From VRUE01 sp963728365 (lineage in GTDB: Bacteria; Actinomycetota; Thermoleophilia; Solirubrobacterales; 70-9), in assembly GCA_963728365.1 (NCBI GenBank), contig CAVSJI010000001.1, forward strand, positions 1,178,001 through 1,242,000: DNA of 64,000 bases, given 5' to 3'. The notes beneath the pieces are model-generated. The model did no database searches. It was not told the origin of the DNA and saw only the letters and a program-made list of their open reading frames with translations. Of this stretch, positions 41,967 to 50,144 are shown piece after piece. The position numbers and the translations under genes were made by a program. Numbering within the stretch: the stretch's first letter is position 1; each line of letters begins with the position of its first letter.

Positions 41967-42266
41967 TCAGTAGGCGCCGACCAGCTCGCGCGCCTCGTCG
42001 GGCTCGAGGTCGCCGGCCGAGGCCTTGAAGCCGACCGTGTCGGTGTAGTCGCCGGCGCCGGCGCTGGACTTCATCCGCGCCATCTCCGGCGTCACCCCGG
42101 CGTCCGCCAGATCGCGCGCCGCGCTCGGGTCGTAGCAGCGGGCGAGCAGCCACTCGTCCACTTCATGCGCCTCGAAGCCCGATTCGCCCCAGGTCTCGGC
42201 AGTGTCGTCGGGATTGCCCCCGTGGGCGAAGTGCCCGTGCTTCTCGATCACGTCGCGGATCGTCAT
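41967..42266 (-). CDS. Hypothetical protein
   Basis: 99 aa from ATG 42266. Soluble, acidic, no membrane helix. Segments include MTIRDVIEKHGHFAHGGNPD, VTPEMARMKSSAGAG and a Cys in LLARCYDPSAARDL. I do not recognise a family; the repeated Asp-rich pattern DTVGFKASAGDLEPDEA suggests helix pairs. It lies just upstream (on the minus strand) of the group II intron insertion and is divergent from the 2TM gene. Confidence 0.65.
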   Translation of the reverse strand: MTIRDVIEKHGHFAHGGNPDDTAETWGESGFEAHEVDEWLLARCYDPSAARDLADAGVTPEMARMKSSAGAGDYTDTVGFKASAGDLEPDEARELVGAY

Positions 42267-42362
42267 GAGCGCATTCTGCACCCGCCGCGCGCCCCGCTCA
42301 TCCGGGTAATCCCGCCCATTGTCCGTGGCTTTCCCCCGATGAAACGCTGCCGGTCCAGACCT

Positions 42363-42368
42363 TAGCCT
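42363..42368 (+). promoter_or_regulatory. Leaderless promoter -10 (TAGCCT)
   Basis: TGAAAC (42340-42345), 17 nt, TAGCCT (42363-42368), then 8 nt to the ATG at 42377, with no ribosome binding site. TTTCCCCCGAT lies just upstream at 42330-42340. Confidence 0.4.
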
Positions 42369-42376
42369 GCCGGGCA

Positions 42377-42655
42377 ATGGACGAAACCGATCAGCCGCAC
42401 GGCGAGCGCGAGCAGGCGCTGGAGCGCCTCAAGAAAAAGCGCGACTTTCAGGGCCACCTGGTCGCCTACGTCGTAGTCAACGCCGCCCTCTGGGTGCTCT
42501 GGGCCGCAACCGGCGCCGGCTACCCTTGGCCCGCCTGGGTCACCGGCCTCTGGGCGATCGGTCTGGTCCTCAACGCCTGGGACGTCTACTTCCGCGCTCC
42601 GATCACCGAGACCGACATCCAGCGCGAGATGGGGCGCCGGGGCACGAGCGTGTAG
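42377..42655 (+). CDS. 2TM domain-containing membrane protein
   Basis: 92 aa. The N-terminal half is charged and ends in ERLKKKRDFQGHLVAYVVVN, the start of the '2TM domain'; two membrane helices (residues about 32-50 and 55-70: VVNAALWVLWAATG; AWVTGLWAIGLVLNAWDVYF) follow, then a short cytoplasmic tail. Short proteins of this family sometimes precede sensor kinases; here it stands alone. Function unknown. Confidence 0.85.
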   Translation: MDETDQPHGEREQALERLKKKRDFQGHLVAYVVVNAALWVLWAATGAGYPWPAWVTGLWAIGLVLNAWDVYFRAPITETDIQREMGRRGTSV

Positions 42656-42719
42656 GCAGCGCTCGCACTGAGCAAGCTGACCTTTGTCGAGGTCTGGCCG
42701 CTCGAGTCGGCGCCGCAAC

Positions 42720-42785
42720 ATAGAACGCTGTGACCCGCTCGTAATCAGAGACGCCCAGTGTGATCAGCGAGATACTCTGTTTCAT
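42720..42785 (-). pseudogene. 5' remnant of a VOC (glyoxalase-like) gene
   Basis: Twenty-two codons from an ATG read MKQSISLITLGVSDYERV followed by TAFY, which is the characteristic N-terminal strand-helix of VOC-family proteins (MKQSISLITLGV...RxFYE). After FY the similarity stops and the frame becomes low-quality, ending 117 bp later. The gene has been truncated, presumably by deletion; the 2TM gene ends 65 bp away. Confidence 0.65.
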
Positions 42786-42824
42786 GGGCGCGAGGATACG
42801 TCCAGCCCCTCGAAAGGCAAGCGC

Positions 42825-45509
42825 TCAGGCGCGCGTCGCGATCGCGGCCTGGGCGGCGGCGACGCGGGCGATCGGCACTCTGTAGGGGGAGCAGCTGATG
42901 TAGTCGAGACCGGCGTCGTGGAAGAAGGCGACGCTGTCGGGGTCGCCGCCGTGCTCGCCGCAGACGCCGAGGCCGAGGTCGGGGCGGCCGCGGCGGCCGC
43001 GCTCGACCGCGATGCGCACCAGCTCGCCGACGCCGTCGACGTCGATCGTCTCGAAGGGGCTGCGCTCGACGATCTTGCGGCTCAGGTACTCAGTCAGGAA
43101 GCGGCCCTCGGAGTCGTCGCGGGAGAAGCCGAGCGCGGTCTGCGTGAGGTCGTTGGTGCCGAAGCTGAAGAAGCTCGCCTCGGCCGCCAGCCGCTCGGCG
43201 ATCAGGCAGGCGCGCGGCAGCTCGATCATCGTGCCGACCGTGAAGGAGAGCGGCTCGGCGCCGAGCTGGGCCACCGTTTCGGCCGCGGTGCGCTCGACCA
43301 GCCTGCGCATCGCGCTCAGCTCGCGCTCGTAGTCGACCAGAGGGATCATCACCTCCAGGTGCGGCGCCTCGCCTTCGCGCTCGCGCACCGCCACCGCAGC
43401 GCCTACGATCGCCCTCACCTGCATCTCATAGATCTCCGGGTAAAGCAGCGCCAGGCGGCAGCCGCGCGTGCCCAGCATCGGGTTGGTCTCCTCCAGCTGG
43501 CGCACCCGGTGCAGTTCGCGCTCCAGCCGCTCCACCGGATCGCGGCCGGGAGAGGCGAGCCGGCGCTCGATCTCGGCGACCAGGTCGGAGGCGTGCGGGA
43601 GGAACTCGTGCAGGGGCGGGTCGAGCAGGCGGATCGTCACCGGCAGCCCCGTCATCTCGGCGAAGAGCCCTTCGAAGTCTCCCCGCTGCAGCGGCTCGAG
43701 CTCGGCCAGCGACGTGCGGCGCTCGGCCTCGTCGGGGGCCATGATCATCGCCTGCATCTTCGCCTGGCGCTCGTCGCCGAGGAACATGTGCTCGGTGCGG
43801 CAGAGGCCGATCCCCTGGGCGCCGAAGCGGTGCGCCACCTCGGCGTCGGCCGGTCGGTCGGCGTTGGCCCGCACCTCGAGCCGGCGCAGCTCGTCGGCCC
43901 AGCCGAGTACCGCCTCGAAGTGCTCGTCGACTTCGGCCGGGACCAGGGGCACGTCCTCGACCGTGACCGCGCCGCTGGAGCCGTCGATCGCGATCGGGTC
44001 GCCCTCGCGCAGGACGCTGCCGTTGACGTGCATCTCGCGCGCCTCGAGGTCGATCTCCAGCTCGGAGGCGCCGCAGACGCAGGGCCGGCCCATCCCGCGG
44101 GCGACCAGGGCGGCGTGCGAGGCCTTGCCGCCCTCGGAGGTGAGGATGCCGCGCGCCGCGTGGAAGCCGGCGACGTCGGCAGCATCGGTGAAGGGGCGCA
44201 CGAGGATCACCCGCTCCCCCGCCGCGGCGCGCTCGACCGCGCGCTCGGCGGCGAAGACGACGACGCCCTTGGCGACCCCGGGCGAGGCGGCGACGCCGCG
44301 GGCGAGCAGCTCGAACTCGTAGCCGGGATCGAAGGAGGGGTGCAGCAGCGCCTCCAGCCTGCCGGCGTCGATCCTGGCCAGCGCCTGCTCGCGCCCGAGC
44401 ACGCCCTCGGCGACCATGTCGACCGCGACCCGCACCGCGGCGTGGGGCGGGCGCTTGGCCGAGCGCGCCTGAAGCATGTAGAGCTTGCCCTCCTGCACCG
44501 TGAACTCGACGTCCTGCATGTCGCCGAAGTGACGCTCCAGGGACGCGAGGATCTCGAGCAGCTGGGCGTGGGCCTCCGGGAGGATCTCGGCCATCTCGGC
44601 GAGATCGGCGGTGTCGCGCGTACCCGAGACCACGTCCTCGCCCTGGGCGTCCCGCAGGAAGTCGCCGGAGGGTCGCGGCGCGCCCGTGATCTCGTCGCGG
44701 CTGAAGGCGACGCCGGAGCCGGAGTCCTCGCCCATGTTGCCGAAGACCATCTGCTGCACGTTGACCGCGGTGCCCCAGTCGTCGGGAATGCGGTTGAGGC
44801 GGCGGTACTCGATCGCCCGCGCCCCGTTCCAGGAGCCGAAGACCGCGGCGACGGCGCGCAGCAGCTGCTCGCGCGGCTCCTGGGGCAGCTCTTCGCCGGT
44901 CTGCTCGGTGAAGATCCGCTTGAAGTCACCGACCAGGCGCCGCAGGTCCGCGGCCTCGAGCTCGGTGTCGAGCGAGACGCCGCGCTCCGCCTTGACCGCG
45001 CGGATCGCCCGCTCGAACAGCATCGAGTCGATCCCGCAGACGACGTCGCCGAACATCTGCACGAAGCGCCGGTAGGAGTCCCAGGCGAAGCGCTCGTTGC
45101 CGGTCTTGGCGGCGAGGCCGCCGACGGCCGTGTCGCCGAGCCCGAGGTTGAGCACCGTGTCCATCATCCCCGGCATCGACTCGCGCGCCCCCGAGCGGAC
45201 CGAGACCAGCAGCGGGTCGGCCGGGTCGCCGAGCCGCTTGCCGGCCTCGCGCTCGAGCGCCGCCAGGGCGGCGTCGACCTGGCTCTCCAGCTGCGGCGGG
45301 AAGGAATCGCCCGCGGCCAGGTAGGCGACGCAGGCCTCGGTCGTCACCGTGAACCCGGCGGGGACCACGATCGGCGCTCCGAGCCGCGCCATCTCGGCGA
45401 TGTTGGCACCCTTGCCGCCGAGCAGCTCGCGCATCTCCTTCGAGCCCTCGGCGAAGCCGTAGACGTACTTCGGCTCGGTCACTTCGACGGCGGGCGCGAG
45501 CGGGTCCAC
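42825..45509 (-). CDS. ppdK: Pyruvate, phosphate dikinase
   Basis: 894 aa from GTG 45509, typical for PPDK (870-900); the open frame extends far upstream, but only as antisense of the acyltransferase gene. The N-terminal ATP-grasp domain begins YVYGFAEGSKEMRELLGGKG; the phosphohistidine domain has EGGKASHAALVARGMGRPC with His465; the C-terminal barrel has GTRGCRLALLYPEIYEMQVR, FSFGTNDLTQTALGFSRDD and GVCGEHGGDP with the catalytic cysteine. It reversibly converts ATP, phosphate and pyruvate to AMP, PPi and PEP. Confidence 0.96.
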   Translation of the reverse strand: MDPLAPAVEVTEPKYVYGFAEGSKEMRELLGGKGANIAEMARLGAPIVVPAGFTVTTEACVAYLAAGDSFPPQLESQVDAALAALEREAGKRLGDPADPLLVSVRSGARESMPGMMDTVLNLGLGDTAVGGLAAKTGNERFAWDSYRRFVQMFGDVVCGIDSMLFERAIRAVKAERGVSLDTELEAADLRRLVGDFKRIFTEQTGEELPQEPREQLLRAVAAVFGSWNGARAIEYRRLNRIPDDWGTAVNVQQMVFGNMGEDSGSGVAFSRDEITGAPRPSGDFLRDAQGEDVVSGTRDTADLAEMAEILPEAHAQLLEILASLERHFGDMQDVEFTVQEGKLYMLQARSAKRPPHAAVRVAVDMVAEGVLGREQALARIDAGRLEALLHPSFDPGYEFELLARGVAASPGVAKGVVVFAAERAVERAAAGERVILVRPFTDAADVAGFHAARGILTSEGGKASHAALVARGMGRPCVCGASELEIDLEAREMHVNGSVLREGDPIAIDGSSGAVTVEDVPLVPAEVDEHFEAVLGWADELRRLEVRANADRPADAEVAHRFGAQGIGLCRTEHMFLGDERQAKMQAMIMAPDEAERRTSLAELEPLQRGDFEGLFAEMTGLPVTIRLLDPPLHEFLPHASDLVAEIERRLASPGRDPVERLERELHRVRQLEETNPMLGTRGCRLALLYPEIYEMQVRAIVGAAVAVREREGEAPHLEVMIPLVDYERELSAMRRLVERTAAETVAQLGAEPLSFTVGTMIELPRACLIAERLAAEASFFSFGTNDLTQTALGFSRDDSEGRFLTEYLSRKIVERSPFETIDVDGVGELVRIAVERGRRGRPDLGLGVCGEHGGDPDSVAFFHDAGLDYISCSPYRVPIARVAAAQAAIATRA

Positions 45510-45611
45510 GCACTGAAGGGTAAGGCGGTTCTCGGGACGCAGGCGACTGTGGCGCGGAATTCCGTACCTTGTGCGGATGGGAGCGAGCGACCGTGGACGT
45601 AGGGTTTGCTC

Positions 45612-47033
45612 GTGCCGGCTCACCTGACACCGCTCGACGCCGCGTTCCTCGAGTTGGAGGAGGCCGACGAGTCCGCCCACATGCACATCGGCTGGGCCTC
45701 GGTCTTCGATTCTCTGCCGGAGGGCGGCGTGCCGACGCTCGCCGCGGTGCGCGAGCTGACCGCCGAGCGGCTCGAGCTGCTGCCGCGCTTCCGGCGCCGC
45801 CTCTCCTCGCCGCGCGTCGGCAGCCTCTCGCTGCCGAGCTGGGAGGAGGACCCCGAGTTCGACGTTGCCAACCACGTGCGGCAGGCGAGCCTGCCGGCGC
45901 CCGGCGGCGAGGCAGAGCTGCTGGACTGGCTCGGCGACTTCTACTCCCACCGCCTCGACCGCGCCCACCCGCTCTGGGAGACGACCCTGCTCGACGGGCT
46001 CGAGGGCGGCCGCTGGGCGCTCGTCACCAAGGTCCACCACTGCCTCGTCGACGGGCTCAGCGGCGTCTCGGTCGCGGCCGTGATGCTCGACGCCGAGCCG
46101 CACCCGCCCCCCGACGCGCCGATCCTGGCGACGGCGCTGGAGCCGCCCGACGACGACGCTGAGGAGGGCCGCGGCGCCCTGGCCAGGCTCTCGGGGGCCG
46201 TCGGCAGCGGCATCGACGCGGCCCGCCACCCGCGCAAGCTGGCGGCGGCGCTCTCGCGCTCGCGGGCGCTGGCCGAGATGGTGATTCGCGACGAGCTGAT
46301 CGGGGCGCCGCACACCAGCCTCAACGACCAGATCGGCGGCACCCGGCGGCTCGCCGCGGTCGACGTCCAGCTCGACGACCTGAAACGGGTCAAGGGCGGG
46401 CTCGGCGGCACCGTCAACGACGTCGTCCTCGCCGCCACCGCCGGCGGCCTGCGCCGTCTCTTCGAACGGCGCGGCGAGGACTCGCCGGTGGACAGCGTGC
46501 GGGCGATGGTGCCGGTCAGCCTGCGCAAGGCGAGCGAGGCGCTGGCGCTGGGAAACCGGGTCAGCTCGCTCTTCGTCGACCTGCCGCTGGCCGAGCCGGA
46601 CCCGCTGCTGCGCTTCCGCAAGACGGTGGCGGCTGCCGAGCAGCTCAAGGGAAGCGACGCCGGCATGGGTGCCGAGACCCTGATCGAGCTCGCCGGGGCA
46701 GCGCCGCCGCTGATCCACAGCGTCGTCGCCCGCCTCGCCTTCACCCCGCGACTCTTCAACATCACGATCACCAACGTGCCGGGCCCGCCGGCGACCCTCT
46801 ACGCGCTGGGGGCGCCGATGCGCCGCGTGATCCCGCTGGTGCCGATCTTCTCCGGCCACGCGGTCGGCGTCGCCGTGGTCAGCTACGACGGCCGCGTCTG
46901 CTTCGGGCTCAACGGCGATCGGGCCAGCGTCCCCGACCTCGGCGTGCTCAGGGACGGGATCGAAGAATCGCTTGCCGAGCTGGGCAGCCTCGCAAGCGCG
47001 GCCACGCCCTCCGGCTCACGCGACGCCGCCTGA
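45612..47033 (+). CDS. Wax ester synthase/diacylglycerol acyltransferase (WS/DGAT)
   Basis: 473 aa from GTG 45612 (a TTG two codons earlier is possible). The active-site motif HHxxxDG is present in KVHHCLVDGLSG (His142, His143, Asp147), with the family blocks LTPLDAAFLELE at the N-terminus, NDVVLAATAGGLR and ITNVPGPPATLYALGAPM near the C-terminus. Actinobacterial enzymes esterify diacylglycerol or fatty alcohols with acyl-CoA for storage lipids. It converges on an alpha/beta hydrolase gene, 7 bp away, which is next to a phasin-like gene. Confidence 0.93.
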   Translation: MPAHLTPLDAAFLELEEADESAHMHIGWASVFDSLPEGGVPTLAAVRELTAERLELLPRFRRRLSSPRVGSLSLPSWEEDPEFDVANHVRQASLPAPGGEAELLDWLGDFYSHRLDRAHPLWETTLLDGLEGGRWALVTKVHHCLVDGLSGVSVAAVMLDAEPHPPPDAPILATALEPPDDDAEEGRGALARLSGAVGSGIDAARHPRKLAAALSRSRALAEMVIRDELIGAPHTSLNDQIGGTRRLAAVDVQLDDLKRVKGGLGGTVNDVVLAATAGGLRRLFERRGEDSPVDSVRAMVPVSLRKASEALALGNRVSSLFVDLPLAEPDPLLRFRKTVAAAEQLKGSDAGMGAETLIELAGAAPPLIHSVVARLAFTPRLFNITITNVPGPPATLYALGAPMRRVIPLVPIFSGHAVGVAVVSYDGRVCFGLNGDRASVPDLGVLRDGIEESLAELGSLASAATPSGSRDAA

Positions 47034-47040
47034 AGCCGGC

Positions 47041-47940
47041 TCAAGCGGCCTTGCCGGCCTGCAGCAGCGCCGACCAGCCCTCGCGGTCGAGCTCTGACGG
47101 CTCGGTCTCGGCGAGGAACTCTTCCAGGGTGAGGACGAAGCGCAGCGGCGCCTCGATCTGGGGCAGGTGGCCGACCTCGTCGAAGATCTCGAGCCGGCTG
47201 CCGGGGATGTGCTCGTGGGCTTGCTCGCCGTGATGGGCGGGGATGATCTTGTCGCGGGCGCCCCAGACGATCAGGACCGGCACCGCCTTCGCCAGGTAGA
47301 GGCGATCGGTTGCGTCGACGCGCTGCCCGCCCGTGCCGATCACCGCTCGCACGGTCGCCAGGAAGGCGGTGCGCCGGATCGGGTCGGTCAGCGAGCCGTA
47401 GCCGCGCAGCACCTCGGCCACGTCGGCGTTGGGCCGCAGGCCGATCGCCGCCAGCCCCCGCCCGATCGCCGGGCCGATGCGCTGTCCGGCGGCGGCGGTG
47501 GCGGTGATGAAGAGGTCGGCGCCGGGCAGCGAGGCGGCGCGCAGCACCGGGCTGACCTCCGGGCCGAGGCCGCCGCTGGAGACCAGCACGAGCCGCTCGA
47601 CCATCTCGGGGAACTGGTAGGCGAACTGCATCGCGATCCCGCCGCCCAGCGAGTGGCCGACCAGGGTCGCCCGCTCGTGGCCGAGCGCGGTGAGCAGGTC
47701 GCGCAGGCTGGCGGCCAGCGCGCCCAGCGAGTAGTCGCCGCCGCCCGGGCCGGAGGAACCGTGACCGGGCAGGTCGGGGGCGATCACCGTGTGGTTGCGG
47801 GCCAGCGGCTCGATCACCTCGGTCCAGTTCTCGTAGGTGCCGCCCATCCCATGGATCAGAAGCAAGACCGAGCCCCTGCCCGCCCGCGCGTAGGTGACCG
47901 GACGGCCGTGCAGGTTCTCGGTCTTGACCTCGTAGGCCAT
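47041..47940 (-). CDS. Alpha/beta-fold hydrolase
   Basis: 299 aa. Nucleophile elbow GHSLGGG (Ser97), oxyanion motif LLLIHGMGGTYENW, acid in VWGARDKIIPAHHG and catalytic His in FDEVGHLPQIEAP complete the triad. The cap region (about 130-195) is Ala/Gly-rich. Its position between a WS/DGAT gene and a phasin-like gene suggests a lipase or esterase acting on storage lipids, but substrate cannot be fixed from sequence. It starts 14 bp after the phasin-like gene on the same strand. Confidence 0.9.
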   Translation of the reverse strand: MAYEVKTENLHGRPVTYARAGRGSVLLLIHGMGGTYENWTEVIEPLARNHTVIAPDLPGHGSSGPGGGDYSLGALAASLRDLLTALGHERATLVGHSLGGGIAMQFAYQFPEMVERLVLVSSGGLGPEVSPVLRAASLPGADLFITATAAAGQRIGPAIGRGLAAIGLRPNADVAEVLRGYGSLTDPIRRTAFLATVRAVIGTGGQRVDATDRLYLAKAVPVLIVWGARDKIIPAHHGEQAHEHIPGSRLEIFDEVGHLPQIEAPLRFVLTLEEFLAETEPSELDREGWSALLQAGKAA

Positions 47941-47954
47941 GTTTCTTGGCTCCC

Positions 47955-48284
47955 CTAGCTCTTCTTCGACGAAGCGCCCAGCGCCTCGCCGGCGCTGCGC
48001 ACCACGTTGGTGAGGAAATCATATTGCGTCTTGACCAGCTTCTCGGACATCTCGAGCGCCGAGTCGATCACCTCCTGGCGCCGCGAGGGACCCGGTCCCT
48101 CACCGCGTGAGGGCAGCGCCTCGTCGACGGACTCCATGAACCTGCGAACCGCCTCGATCGCGCTTTCCTGACTCTCCTTGACCTGATCGAGGACCCGTTC
48201 GGACAGCTCAGCGGTCCTCTCGACCGGGCTGGAATCGGACACGGCGGACTTCTCCGACTTTGACTGTTGGCTTGCGGTTGCCAT
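47955..48284 (-). CDS. Phasin-like granule-associated protein
   Basis: 109 aa. Amphipathic helices at residues about 22-53 (VERTAELSERVLDQVKESQE; AIEAVRRFMESVDEALP) and 70-100 (VIDSALEMSEKLVKTQYDFL; TNVVRSAGEALG), with a Ser/Lys-rich N-terminus. This helix pattern, VxxQxxF/Y-DFLTNVV, resembles phasins that coat lipid or polyhydroxyalkanoate granules. With the hydrolase downstream and the WS/DGAT opposite, a role on storage-lipid bodies is likely but inferred. Confidence 0.6.
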   Translation of the reverse strand: MATASQQSKSEKSAVSDSSPVERTAELSERVLDQVKESQESAIEAVRRFMESVDEALPSRGEGPGPSRRQEVIDSALEMSEKLVKTQYDFLTNVVRSAGEALGASSKKS

Positions 48285-48486
48285 CTTCGCCTCCTTTCGA
48301 TGGGGCGGCGTTTACCTTGCCTTGCTTTGCTTGCGGGCGGTTAGCGCCGGGGCCTTGCTCTGTAATTGAAACTACCCCGCGGCAGGCGCACCGTTATCGG
48401 GGAAAACCCGAACATCAGTTCGGTGTATTACCGTCGCAGCCCGTCGGGGTAGCCCTTCTCGGTCAGGTCGAACGGGTAAGGCGACG

Positions 48487-49266
48487 CTACGCCGCCAGGT
48501 CGCGCCGCTCGAAGAGCAGCGCCCCGAGGGCGGCGAGGGCCACGGCAACGGCGGTGACCCCGATGAAGGCGACCGGGTCGATGCCTTCTTCGATCGCGCG
48601 CCCGTAGTAGCGGAAGACGGAGGCGTATCGGATCCAGTCGAGGCTGGTGTCGAGGCGGCCGATCAGGTCGGCGACGTACATCGCTACGAGGACGCCGGCG
48701 ACCGAGCCGGTGACGACCGCGGTGCGCAGCGACCAGCCGGTGACGATGACCCCGAGGCCGGCGACGAGCAGGGCGAGGGGCCAGACGTTGGCGTAGCCGG
48801 CCAGAGCCGAGCCGAAGGAGAGGCCCGAGCCGGCGACCGCGCTGCCCAGCATCGTCAGCAGCAGAGCCACCGCGAGCACTGCCGCCAGCTCGCCCGCGGC
48901 GGCGGTGAAGGCGGCGGCGACCACCGAGCGGCGCGAGACCGGCGCCGAGAGCAGCACGTCGAGCCGGCCGCTTTCGGCGGCGCCGGAAAGCCCGCTGGCC
49001 ACCGCGCGCGCCGCCAGGTAGCCGACCGCGAGCGGCACGATCAAGCTCAGCATCTCGGCGTTCAGGTACTGCTCGACGCTGCTCAGCTCGCTGATCCCGA
49101 AGGCTTCCTTCAGCGCTTCCGGATAGGAGGCGACCGCTTTGCCGATCGCGTCTTCAACCGAGGGGTAGATGACGACGACGAAGGCCGACCAGAGGCCGAT
49201 CGGCAGCCCCCAGGAGAGCAACGAGCGGCGGCGCTCGTGAAGCTGAGCGAGCGCCAGCGCGATCAC
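48487..49266 (-). CDS. ABC-2 type exporter permease
   Basis: 259 aa with six predicted membrane helices (first: LLSWGLPIGLWSAFVVVIYP, residues about 15-34). The pattern is that of permease subunits paired with Nod-factor/polyketide-type ATPases (VGYLAARAVASGLSGAAESG; RLDVLLSAPVSRRSVVAA). It overlaps the ATPase gene by 4 bp and the two make an exporter; the substrate is unknown. Between this gene and the phasin gene is a 202-bp non-coding stretch with an A/T-rich promoter-like segment. Confidence 0.85.
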   Translation of the reverse strand: MIALALAQLHERRRSLLSWGLPIGLWSAFVVVIYPSVEDAIGKAVASYPEALKEAFGISELSSVEQYLNAEMLSLIVPLAVGYLAARAVASGLSGAAESGRLDVLLSAPVSRRSVVAAAFTAAAGELAAVLAVALLLTMLGSAVAGSGLSFGSALAGYANVWPLALLVAGLGVIVTGWSLRTAVVTGSVAGVLVAMYVADLIGRLDTSLDWIRYASVFRYYGRAIEEGIDPVAFIGVTAVAVALAALGALLFERRDLAA

Positions 49267-50102
49267 AACTCCCCCTCGCTGCCCCCGGCCGGCTCCTCGC
49301 CGCGGTAGTAGGTCAGGAAGACCTCCTCCAGGGTCGGCCGGGCGTACTCGGCGCGCACCACGCTGGGCATCGCGCGCAACGCCTCGAGATCAGCCGGCTC
49401 GGCGAACTCGACCTCGGCCCGCCGGCGCTCGGCCGTCTTCGCCAGCAGATCGGCGACCCGCTCGACCGCGATCAGCCTTCCCTCGCGGATGATCCCGACC
49501 CGGTCGCAGACCCGCTCGACCTCGTCGAGCTCGTGCGAGGAGAGGAAGACGGCGCAGCCGCGCTCGCGCTCCTCGCGAACCAGCGCCAGGAACTCCTCCT
49601 GCATCAGCGGGTCGAGGCCGCTGGTCGGCTCGTCGAGGATCAGCAGCTCGGGCGAGTGGAACATCGCCAGGATCAGGCCGATCTTCTGGCGGTTGCCGCG
49701 CGAGAGCTGCCCCAGCGGCCGGTCGAGGTCGGCGCGGAAGCGGTGCGCGAGCTCCTCCGCGCGGCCGAGGTCATCCACCCCGCGCAGCTTCGCCAGCAGC
49801 GCCAGCGCTTCGCGTCCGCTGCTGCGCTTGCCGTAGCCGAAGTCGCCCGGCAGGTTGCCGAGCCGGGCTCGGATCGCGACGCTCTCCCGCCTGCTGTCGA
49901 GGCCGAAGACGCGGGCGCTGCCGCGGCTCGGGTGCAGGAGGTCGAGCAGGGTGCGAATCGTCGTCGTCTTGCCGGCTCCGTTGGGCCCGAGGAAGGCGAA
50001 CACCTCGCCCGCCTCGACCGACACCGTGACGTCCTCGATCCCCCGCTCGGCCCCGTAGAACTTGGTCAGCCCCTCGGTCTCGATCGCCGCCACGGCGCCC
50101 AT
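49263..50102 (-). CDS. ABC transporter ATP-binding protein
   Basis: 279 aa. Complete ABC motifs: Walker A GPNGAGKTTT near residues 38-47, Q-loop GNLPGDFGYG, signature LSRGNRQKIG, Walker B LLILDEPTSGLD, switch His in LSSHELDE. The C-terminal part (YARPTLEEVFLTYYRGEEP) is typical of exporter ATPases of the YP/BcrA group. It is the first gene of the pair with the permease at 48487-49266. Confidence 0.93.
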   Translation of the reverse strand: MGAVAAIETEGLTKFYGAERGIEDVTVSVEAGEVFAFLGPNGAGKTTTIRTLLDLLHPSRGSARVFGLDSRRESVAIRARLGNLPGDFGYGKRSSGREALALLAKLRGVDDLGRAEELAHRFRADLDRPLGQLSRGNRQKIGLILAMFHSPELLILDEPTSGLDPLMQEEFLALVREERERGCAVFLSSHELDEVERVCDRVGIIREGRLIAVERVADLLAKTAERRRAEVEFAEPADLEALRAMPSVVRAEYARPTLEEVFLTYYRGEEPAGGSEGEL

Positions 50103-50144
50103 CCTCGCATGCGCGACTGATGAGTTGACCCACCTACAGGGGCG

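Noticed and set aside
42684..45602. 972-codon open frame on the plus strand
   Set aside because: Antisense of PPDK with shadow composition and no recognisable domain.
45510..46859. N-terminal extension of the PPDK frame by about 450 codons
   Set aside because: It is antisense to the WS/DGAT gene and unlike any PPDK; the GTG at 45509 gives the family's normal length.
48431..48480. Minus-strand reading YPFDLTEKGYPDGLRR followed by a stop, possible gene tail
   Set aside because: Only 16 codons are convincing, with no start or upstream partner; too short to call a gene fragment.
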